From Candidatus Zixiibacteriota bacterium (lineage in GTDB: Bacteria > Zixibacteria > MSB-5A5 > WJJR01): a DNA stretch of 14,919 nt. The notes below the pieces were generated by a model that saw only the letters and a list, made by a program, of their open reading frames with translations, had not been told where the DNA came from and searched no databases. The translations under genes were made by a program, and so were the position numbers. The DNA is taken from positions 1-14,919 of the forward strand of contig WJJR01000390.1 in the NCBI GenBank assembly GCA_014729565.1, given 5' to 3'. Below are positions 10,323-14,919 of this stretch, piece by piece (the stretch's first letter is position 1; each line of letters starts with the position of its first letter).

Positions 10323-10952
10323 ATGTCATTAACCGTACCGCAATACGACGCCAAAGGTGCCATGACCGGATCGGTCGATTTGCCGGAGTCCTTGTTCGGC
10401 GGTGAACCGCATTCGGCGGTTTTGCACGCGTACGTGAAGATGTACCTGACCAACAAACGTCAGGGGACCGCGAAGACCAAGACGCGTGCCGAGGTCACCG
10501 GTGGCGGCGCCAAGCCGTGGCGCCAGAAGGGGACCGGACGCGCACGCGCCGGGTCGAACACCTCGCCGGTGTGGGTTGGCGGTGGTCGATCGTTTGGGCC
10601 GCGTCCGCGCAATCATCGCGAAAGGCTGCCCAAGAAGATGAAGTCGCTGGCACTACGGTCGGCGCTCGCGGTGAAAATGCAAAGCGGCGCCGTGCGCGTG
10701 TGGCAACGTGCCGAATTGGATCAGCCGAAAACGAAATCGGTCGCTCAGATCCTCGAGCAAATGGGCGTCGCCAAACGGCGCGTGTTATTCCTCGATGAGG
10801 GCCGTCTTCCCAATCTCGACAAATCATGTCGCAACATTGCCTGGTTCTCGCGCGCACGCGCGGATCTGGCGAACGCATACGAAATTATGCGCGCTGATGA
10901 ATTGATTGTCTCCCCGGAAGGGTTGGCACGGATGACGGAGGTGTGGTCCTAA
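10323..10952 (+). CDS. rplD: 50S ribosomal protein L4 (uL4)
   Basis: uL4 stabilises 23S rRNA, and its extended loop lines the peptide exit tunnel; in E. coli it also autoregulates the S10 operon. The 209-residue product carries the loop at about 45-100 with TGGGAKPWRQKGTGRARAG and GGGRSFGPRPR, then LPKKMKSLALRSAL. No insertion or deletion is obvious in the macrolide-contact part of the loop. ATG 10323 is the only plausible start, but no clear Shine-Dalgarno sequence precedes it (the bases just upstream read GATTGTCTT), unlike most genes here. Its stop overlaps the next start in TAATG, coupling it to rplW. Confidence 0.97.
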   Translation: MSLTVPQYDAKGAMTGSVDLPESLFGGEPHSAVLHAYVKMYLTNKRQGTAKTKTRAEVTGGGAKPWRQKGTGRARAGSNTSPVWVGGGRSFGPRPRNHRERLPKKMKSLALRSALAVKMQSGAVRVWQRAELDQPKTKSVAQILEQMGVAKRRVLFLDEGRLPNLDKSCRNIAWFSRARADLANAYEIMRADELIVSPEGLARMTEVWS

Positions 10953-11245
10953 TGCAGTACGACCCCCGACGAGTCTTGCTGCACGCGTTGACGACGGAAA
11001 AGAGTCTCAACTTGCGCGAGCGTGGTAATTGTGTCGCTTTCCGCGTGGCTCTCGACGCCGACAAGCTGCAGGTGCAGCGCGCGGTCGAGGAGATGTTCAA
11101 CGTTAAGGTGACCAGTGTCCGGACGATGGTCGTGCGCGGTAAGAAGAAGCGCCTCGGCCGCTTCGAAGGGCGTCGTCCGTTTTGGAAGAAAGCTCTGGTG
11201 ACCCTCCGGAAAGAGGATCACATCGAACTGTTTGAGAAGGTCTAG
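10952..11245 (+). CDS. rplW: 50S ribosomal protein L23 (uL23)
   Basis: uL23 lies at the tunnel exit and docks trigger factor and signal recognition particle. The 97-residue product contains LTTEKSLNL at 13-21, whose E16 corresponds to the trigger-factor docking glutamate (E. coli E18). The basic loop VRGKKKRLGRFEGRRPFWKKA (one residue more than its core) lies near 61-81. ATG 10952 overlaps the rplD stop by one base, with GGAGG (10937-10941) 10 nt upstream. An in-frame GTG at 10943 would sit only 1 nt after the ribosome site and is unlikely. rplB begins 5 nt after its stop. Confidence 0.97.
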   Translation: MQYDPRRVLLHALTTEKSLNLRERGNCVAFRVALDADKLQVQRAVEEMFNVKVTSVRTMVVRGKKKRLGRFEGRRPFWKKALVTLRKEDHIELFEKV

Positions 11246-11250
11246 CTCCC

Positions 11251-12081
11251 ATGGGTATGCGAACATTCAAACCGACCAGCGCAGGCATCCGTCATCGGAT
11301 GATTCCGACGTTCGATGAAATCACATCGGACCAGCCGGAAAAGTCGTTGTTGGTGCCGCTGCGGAAGTCGGGTGGCCGCAACAACAAGGGTCGCGTGACG
11401 ACGCGCCGCCGCGGCGGTGGTCACAAGCGTCATTACCGTTTGATCGATTTCAAGCGCGACAAACGTGAAGTGCCCGCCGAGGTGGCCAGCATCGAATACG
11501 ATCCCAATCGCAGCGCTCGCATCGCCCTGTTGCATTACACGGATGGCGAGAAGCGCTATATCCTGGCGCCGAACGGATTGGTCGTTGGCCAGACGGTCGT
11601 TGCCAGCGAAAACGCCGACATTCGTGTGGGCAACGCGCTCCCATTGGCCAAAATGCCGCTGGGTATTGCGGTGCACAACGTGGAGCTGCGCAAGGGTAAG
11701 GGCGGTCAGATGGCGCGCAGCGCCGGATCGCAGGTGGTGATTGCCGCCAAAGAGGGAAACATGGCGCATCTGCGCTTGCCGTCGGGTGAAGTTCGCCTTG
11801 TGCGGCAGGAGTGCTTCGCCACCATCGGCCAGGTCGGTAATCTCGAGCACGAAAACGTGTCGTTGGGGAAGGCCGGTGCGTCACGCTGGCTCGGCCGTCG
11901 TCCGAAAGTGCGCGGCGTGGCCATGAACCCCGTCGACCATCCGATGGGTGGCGGTGAAGGGCGCTCGTCCGGCGGACGGCATCCCTGTTCACCGTGGGGC
12001 CAGAAGGCCAAAGGATTGAAAACACGGAAGTCGCGCAAGACGTCGACCAAGTGGATCGTCAAGCGGCGCGGCAAGAAATAA
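11251..12081 (+). CDS. rplB: 50S ribosomal protein L2 (uL2)
   Basis: uL2 is a primary 23S rRNA binder needed for subunit joining and peptidyl transferase activity. The 276-residue product begins MGMRTFKPTSAG. It has the RNA-binding TRRRGGGHKRHYR near 51-63, the central EYDPNRSARIALLHY, and the C-terminal GVAMNPVDHPMGGGEGRSS. The essential histidine (E. coli H229) is H230; two residues on, E. coli has His and this protein has Met (M232), which I recall from some other phyla. Start is 5 nt after the rplW stop, with a GAGAAGG site inside the rplW end. The 54-nt gap after it holds a strong hairpin. Confidence 0.98.
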   Translation: MGMRTFKPTSAGIRHRMIPTFDEITSDQPEKSLLVPLRKSGGRNNKGRVTTRRRGGGHKRHYRLIDFKRDKREVPAEVASIEYDPNRSARIALLHYTDGEKRYILAPNGLVVGQTVVASENADIRVGNALPLAKMPLGIAVHNVELRKGKGGQMARSAGSQVVIAAKEGNMAHLRLPSGEVRLVRQECFATIGQVGNLEHENVSLGKAGASRWLGRRPKVRGVAMNPVDHPMGGGEGRSSGGRHPCSPWGQKAKGLKTRKSRKTSTKWIVKRRGKK

Positions 12082-12092
12082 CGTGAGAATGG

Positions 12093-12119
12093 CCCGGTTG
12101 CATTGATGCAATGACCGGG
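12093..12119 (+). other. Strong hairpin between rplB and rpsS
   Basis: CCCGGT (12093-12098) pairs with ACCGGG (12114-12119). Inside it, TGCA (12099-12102) pairs with TGCA (12107-12110) around a TTGA loop. Three bases (12111-12113) are bulged on the right. That is 10 bp of coaxial stem ending 16 nt before the rpsS start. No T-tract follows, so an RNA-processing, stability or translation-control role is more likely than termination. Confidence 0.55.
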
Positions 12120-12123
12120 GATG

Positions 12124-12138
12124 AGGTGAGTGATTGTG
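12124..12138 (+). promoter_or_regulatory. Shine-Dalgarno site fixing the rpsS GTG start
   Basis: AGGTGA (12124-12129) lies 6 nt before GTG 12136. The alternative in-frame GTG at 12130 would have no spacing at all, so 12136 is preferred, and it yields the canonical MARSLKKGP. Confidence 0.75.
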
Positions 12139-12429
12139 GCACGAAGTCTGAAAAAAGGTCCGTATATCGACGAGAGTCTGCAGAGGCAGATCGAGTTGCT
12201 GAATAGTTCGGGTGATAAGCGCGTGGTGAAGACGTGGGCGCGCCGCTCGACGATTCCACCGGACTTCGTCGGCCACACCATCGCCATTCACAATGGGAAC
12301 AAGTTTATCCCCGTCTATGTGACGGAAAACATGGTCGGGCACAAGTTGGGTGAGTTCGCGCCGACTCGGACGTTCCGGGGACACTCGGGACGCAAGACCG
12401 AGAAGTCGTCGGGTCCACAACATAAGTAG
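12136..12429 (+). CDS. rpsS: 30S ribosomal protein S19 (uS19)
   Basis: uS19 sits on the 30S head near the A and P site tRNAs and pairs with S13. The 97-residue product begins MARSLKKGPYIDESL and has TWARRSTIPPDFVGHTIAIH at 34-53, FIPVYVTENMVGHKLGEFAP and TRTFRGHSG. A short basic tail of about 12 residues follows the core, common in the family. Start GTG 12136 was chosen from the N-terminus and the AGGTGA site. The TAG stop overlaps the AGGTGAG ribosome site of rplV, which begins 11 nt later. Confidence 0.97.
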   Translation: MARSLKKGPYIDESLQRQIELLNSSGDKRVVKTWARRSTIPPDFVGHTIAIHNGNKFIPVYVTENMVGHKLGEFAPTRTFRGHSGRKTEKSSGPQHK

Positions 12430-12440
12430 GTGAGTTCACG

Positions 12441-12869
12441 ATGGAAGCCGTAGCACGAGCACGATACTTGCGCGGGTCCGCACGGAAGATGCGGCAGGTC
12501 GCGGGACTGGTGAAGGGGATGCCGGTTCGCACCGCCGAGCAGTACCTGCGTCACATGCCGAAGGCGGCCGCAGCGCCGCTGGCCAAAGTGATCAAATCGG
12601 CCACGGCGAACGCGCTGGCCGTCGGGGGCACCGGTCACCATAAGGCCGATGAGTTGGTCGTGGCGGATGTGCGTGTCGACGGTGGTCCGATTGCCCGACG
12701 GTTTCGCGCCGTGGGTATGGGACGGGCGTATCGCATTCGCAAGCGCTACTGCCACGTGCACGTGACCGTCTCCGATGGAGCGCCGGTGGCGAAGACGAAG
12801 AAGGGCGCCGTTAAGGGCGATCCGACAGCTCAGCCGGAGCCGTCGCCTGAAGAAAGTGCCGAAGAGTAG
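12441..12869 (+). CDS. rplV: 50S ribosomal protein L22 (uL22) with acidic C-terminal tail
   Basis: uL22 binds all domains of 23S rRNA, and its beta-hairpin lines the exit tunnel near the macrolide site. The 142-residue product is about 30 residues longer than E. coli L22 (110). The core ends near residue 111 (CHVHVTVSD). A tail rich in Pro, Lys and then Glu follows (residues 112-142, ending SPEESAEE). The tunnel hairpin reads RRFRAVGMGRAYRIRKR (86-102); many homologues have Pro-Arg-Ala or Pro-Ala-Pro before the x-Gly-Arg-Ala, which is absent here. ATG 12441 is preceded by AGGTGAG overlapping the rpsS stop. The next gene, rpsC, starts 37 nt after the stop. Confidence 0.96.
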   Translation: MEAVARARYLRGSARKMRQVAGLVKGMPVRTAEQYLRHMPKAAAAPLAKVIKSATANALAVGGTGHHKADELVVADVRVDGGPIARRFRAVGMGRAYRIRKRYCHVHVTVSDGAPVAKTKKGAVKGDPTAQPEPSPEESAEE

Positions 12870-12878
12870 TTGATGGAT

Positions 12879-12896
12879 TGCGCGCCACAGCGCGCA
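12879..12896 (+). other. Hairpin touching the rpsC ribosome-binding site
   Basis: TGCGCG (12879-12884) pairs perfectly with CGCGCA (12891-12896) around CCACAG. The last base of the stem is the first base of the AGGAGG ribosome site of rpsC (12896-12901). The structure could position or slightly mask that site. There is no T-tract. Confidence 0.45.
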
Positions 12897-12909
12897 GGAG
12901 GTTTCGTTG
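12896..12909 (+). promoter_or_regulatory. Shine-Dalgarno site fixing the TTG start of rpsC
   Basis: AGGAGG (12896-12901) lies 5 nt upstream of TTG 12907. The downstream residues MGQKTNPVGFR are the family N-terminus, so the TTG start is secure. Confidence 0.85.
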
Positions 12910-13713
12910 GGTCAGAAGACAAATCCAGTTGGTTTCCGTGTCGGTGTGATCCGAGGGTGGTCCTCGAAGTGGTTTGCCGAGAGAAACTACGGCGATCTGC
13001 TCTATGAGGATCTGTCGATCAAGCGTTACATCAATCGCCGTCTGCAGAATGCCGGCATCGCCAAGCTGGAGATTATTCGTGCGCCGAAGCGCGTCACGGT
13101 CGACGTTCACACGTCGCGTCCCGGGATTGTGATCGGGCGCAAGGGCGCGGAAGTCGACAAGTTGCGCGAGGAATTGCAGCTTCTGACCAGCAAAGACATT
13201 ACAATCAACATTATCGAAGTGAAGCAACCCGAAGTGCAGGCGCGCCTGGTAGCCGAATCGATTGCGCGCCAGTTGGAAGGTCGAATCTCGTTTCGTCGCG
13301 CCATGAAGAAGGCGCTGGGGTCGGCGATGAAGCTCGGCGCCCAGGGGATTCGCATCGAGTGCGGGGGGCGTTTAGGGGGCGCAGAAATCGCGCGCACCGA
13401 GAAATACATGGAAGGGCGCGTGCCGTTGCATACCTTGCGCGCCGACATCGACTTTGCGCGGGCCACGGCGCGGACCACGTACGGCACGATCGGCGTGAAG
13501 GTGTGGATTTGCAAAGGCGAGGTGCTCGGTCCGCAGGCCGAGGGTGGTGAGGAATCCGAATCGCCGCTCTTCGGCGGCCGTGAACGCGGCAAACGCGGCG
13601 GCAAGAAGCGCCAGGGTCCGCGGTCACGACGGAAACGTCCGGCCTCGGAACCGGGCGAGAGTACTACAAAGGAGAGCAGTGCCGGCTCCGACAGCGGTTC
13701 GGAGAACGACTAA
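12907..13713 (+). CDS. rpsC: 30S ribosomal protein S3 (uS3) with long charged C-terminal tail
   Basis: uS3 lies at the mRNA entry channel and contributes to ribosomal mRNA helicase activity. The 268-residue product begins MGQKTNPVGFRVG. It has the KH-domain motif VIGRKG (75-80), the helicase-associated basic residues R130, R131 and K134 in FRRAMKKA, and TYGTIGVKVWICKGEVLG near 191-208. The remaining 60 residues form a low-complexity tail: acidic, then Arg/Lys/Gly-rich (about 225-248), then Ser/Glu/Asp-rich. E. coli S3 is 233 residues with a shorter tail. Start is TTG with AGGAGG at 5 nt. It lies 37 nt after rplV and 51 nt before rplP. Confidence 0.97.
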   Translation: MGQKTNPVGFRVGVIRGWSSKWFAERNYGDLLYEDLSIKRYINRRLQNAGIAKLEIIRAPKRVTVDVHTSRPGIVIGRKGAEVDKLREELQLLTSKDITINIIEVKQPEVQARLVAESIARQLEGRISFRRAMKKALGSAMKLGAQGIRIECGGRLGGAEIARTEKYMEGRVPLHTLRADIDFARATARTTYGTIGVKVWICKGEVLGPQAEGGEESESPLFGGRERGKRGGKKRQGPRSRRKRPASEPGESTTKESSAGSDSGSEND

Positions 13714-13721
13714 CCGGGTGT

Positions 13722-13745
13722 ACGACGGCTCCAGGGAGTCGTTGT
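13722..13745 (+). other. Hairpin between rpsC and rplP
   Basis: ACGACGGCTC (13722-13731) pairs along all 10 positions with GAGTCGTTGT (13736-13745), using two G-U pairs, around a CAGG tetraloop. It starts 8 nt after the rpsC stop and ends 19 nt before the rplP start. No T-run follows. It may be a processing or translation-control element. Confidence 0.5.
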
Positions 13746-13764
13746 CGCCAAGTGAGTGATTGAT

Positions 13765-14178
13765 ATGCTGTCACCGAAACGGGTCAAACATCGTAAGCAG
13801 CAGCGCGGCAAGCGCAACGGCAAAGCCTATCGCGGGAGTTCCATCTCCTTCGGGCGGTATGGGCTTAAGGCTCTGGAGCCCGGCTGGATCAACAACCGGC
13901 AGATCGAAGCCGCGCGTGTGGCATTGACACGCAAGATCAAGCGCGGTGGCAAAGTCTGGATTCGTATTTTTCCGGACAAGTCGATCACGGTGAAGCCGGC
14001 CGAAACGCGCATGGGAAAAGGTAAAGGCAGTCCGGAACATTGGGTTGCGGTTGTCAAGCCCGGACGCATTCTGTTCGAGTTGGACGGTGTTGCCGATGAG
14101 TTGGCGCAGTCCGCGTTCCTGCTGGCGGCGGCCAAGCTGCCGATTAGGACAAAATTTGTGCAGTCGCACTCCGCGTAG
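13765..14178 (+). CDS. rplP: 50S ribosomal protein L16 (uL16)
   Basis: uL16 is a late-assembly 50S protein that positions the A-site tRNA and supports peptidyl transferase activity. The 137-residue product is of standard size. It begins MLSPKRVKHRKQQRGKRNG and shows SFGRYGLKALEPGWINNRQIE, GGKVWIRIFPDKSITVKP and TRMGKGKGSPEHWVAVVKPG. R82 in TRMGKGKG corresponds to the arginine hydroxylated in E. coli (R81). ATG 13765 is chosen over in-frame GTG 13756 because it gives the canonical N-terminus; only a weak GTGAG-like ribosome site is visible. The TAG stop overlaps the AGGAG site serving rpmC. Confidence 0.97.
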   Translation: MLSPKRVKHRKQQRGKRNGKAYRGSSISFGRYGLKALEPGWINNRQIEAARVALTRKIKRGGKVWIRIFPDKSITVKPAETRMGKGKGSPEHWVAVVKPGRILFELDGVADELAQSAFLLAAAKLPIRTKFVQSHSA

Positions 14179-14186
14179 GAGTCCGA

Positions 14187-14420
14187 TTGCCGGGATCAAT
14201 TATGGCGATGATGAAATCCGAACGGTTGCGTGAATTGACGGACGAAGAGCTGCGTCATCAGAGGTACGAGCTGGACGACGAGTTGTTCAATTTGCGCATT
14301 CGCAAGTCGCTGCAGCCGCCGGACAATCCGCTGCAGTTGCGTAACCTGCGCCGGCAGTTGGCGCGTGTGGAAACGGTCATTAATGAACGCAAGAAACAGG
14401 AGCGTTCGGAAACGGCCTGA
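14187..14420 (+). CDS. rpmC: 50S ribosomal protein L29 (uL29)
   Basis: uL29 is a small helical protein at the tunnel exit beside L23. The conserved part is MKSERLRELTDEELRHQ at the start of helix 1, ELFNLRIRKS, and the last helix LRNLRRQLARVETVINERK. The start is uncertain. TTG 14187 has AGGAG (14177-14181) at the 5-nt spacing seen for other genes here, and gives 77 residues with a nonstandard MPGSIMAM prefix. ATG 14202, 14208 or 14211 would give 72, 70 or 69 residues closer to the family start, but only a GGGA site precedes them. The gap after the rplP stop is 8 or more nt. Confidence 0.93.
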   Translation: MPGSIMAMMKSERLRELTDEELRHQRYELDDELFNLRIRKSLQPPDNPLQLRNLRRQLARVETVINERKKQERSETA

Positions 14421-14430
14421 GGCGGCCGTT
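14411..14430 (+). other. Hairpin spanning the rpmC stop codon
   Basis: AACGGCC (14411-14417) pairs perfectly with GGCCGTT (14424-14430). The 6-nt loop holds the rpmC stop codon TGA (14418-14420). A terminating ribosome would melt it, so it can form only between ribosomes. It ends 6 nt before the GGAG site of rpsQ. Confidence 0.45.
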
Positions 14431-14442
14431 GGTACGGAGTGA

Positions 14443-14712
14443 ATGTCGATGACGGAGACGCAGCGAGGACGACGCAAGACGCGTGTGGGAGTTGTCTCGT
14501 CGGATAAGATGAACAAAACCATCACCGTGGAATTCGACCGCGTGATGGAACACCGGCTGTACAAGCGCGTGATTCGCCGGACGATGAAGATCAAGGCGCA
14601 CGACGAGAACGGCGAGGCCCGCGTCGGCGACCGTGTCCGGCTGATGGAGACACGCCCGTTGTCGAAGACCAAGCGCTGGCGTCTGGTCGAAATACTGGAG
14701 AGAGCGAAGTAA
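14443..14712 (+). CDS. rpsQ: 30S ribosomal protein S17 (uS17)
   Basis: uS17 is a primary 16S rRNA binder of the 30S body with an OB-fold. The 89-residue product shows RKTRVGVVSSDKMNKTITVE at about 11-30, then HRLYKRVIRRTMKIKAHDEN, and VGDRVRLMETRPLSKTKRWRLVEI near the end (core motifs only). Two in-frame ATGs compete: 14443 is 3 nt after GGAG (14436-14439) and 14449 is 9 nt after it, giving 89 or 87 residues. The later one has the better spacing. It lies 22 nt after rpmC and 40 nt before rplN. Confidence 0.96.
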   Translation: MSMTETQRGRRKTRVGVVSSDKMNKTITVEFDRVMEHRLYKRVIRRTMKIKAHDENGEARVGDRVRLMETRPLSKTKRWRLVEILERAK

Positions 14713-14752
14713 TTGCGTCCATAACGGACCCGTTTCGTGGAGTGGTGCTGAG

Positions 14753-14919
14753 ATGATCCAAGAAGAAAGCCGGCTGACCGTGGCCGACAATTCAGGCGCC
14801 AAGGAAGTTTTGTGCTTCCGGGTTCTGGGCGGGACGCGACGCCGCTACGCCCATGTGGGCGACCAGATCGTGTGCTCGGTGAAGGATGCCGTGCCGGGCG
14901 GAACAGTGAAGAAGAAGGA
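14753..14919 (+). CDS. rplN: 50S ribosomal protein L14 (uL14), N-terminal part (3' truncated by window edge)
   Basis: uL14 binds 23S rRNA at the subunit interface, forms intersubunit bridges and is the docking point of the silencing factor RsfS. The 55 visible residues read MIQEESRLTVADNSGAKEV, then LCFRVLGGTRRRYAHVGD and VKDAVPGGTVKKKE, matching the family start closely (E. coli MIQEQTMLNVADNSGAR). The frame is open to the window edge. GGAG at 14739-14742 is 10 nt upstream. It continues the spc gene order after rpsQ. Confidence 0.97.
   Translation, partial: MIQEESRLTVADNSGAKEVLCFRVLGGTRRRYAHVGDQIVCSVKDAVPGGTVKKK

Noticed and set aside
13544..13759. 71-codon frame overlapping the end of rpsC
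   Set aside because: It is an off-frame reading of the Arg/Gly-rich S3 tail; the S3 frame has a secure start and a normal stop.

Overview
This window is a bacterial housekeeping locus on one strand. It carries the 3' end of rpoB, all of rpoC, the str genes rpsL, rpsG and fusA, and the S10/spc ribosomal protein cluster in canonical order (rpsJ, rplC, rplD, rplW, rplB, rpsS, rplV, rpsC, rplP, rpmC, rpsQ, start of rplN). No mobile element, CRISPR array, tRNA or rRNA was seen, and no accessory gene interrupts the order. The sequence is moderately GC-rich (roughly 58-60% by eye, not computed). Seven of the sixteen readable starts appear to be GTG or TTG.

Taxonomy: RpoC carries a large insertion of SI3 type inside the trigger loop, together with QLTLRTFHIGG in the trigger-loop helix and an AKPQKK-containing stretch before the bridge helix. 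L2 reads DHPM where E. coli has DHPH. As I remember the families, these point to a Gram-negative lineage near the Fibrobacteres-Chlorobi-Bacteroidetes group or a related candidate phylum. This is inference; no database comparison was possible.

Layout: 1-1661 rpoB (5' truncated); 1741-5832 rpoC; a 106-nt gap with a hairpin and a weak promoter-like pair; 5939-6844 rpsL and rpsG; a 245-nt gap, the longest non-coding stretch, which ends in an intrinsic terminator whose T-tract abuts the family-consistent GTG start of fusA; 7090-9189 fusA; a 140-nt gap with a promoter-like sequence and a second intrinsic terminator just before rpsJ; then 9330-14919 the S10/spc genes. The tuf gene that often lies between fusA and rpsJ is absent.

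How the genes work together: RNA polymerase beta and beta', decoding-centre proteins S12 and S7, the translocase EF-G, and a block of 30S and 50S proteins are co-directional, which allows coordinated expression of transcription and translation machinery. I see no new protein system. The most interesting signals are in the RNA: two terminator/start-codon junctions (fusA and rpsJ) that share a short motif and look like attenuators, two in-frame starts for EF-G, and compact stem-loops in most of the longer gaps between ribosomal protein genes.
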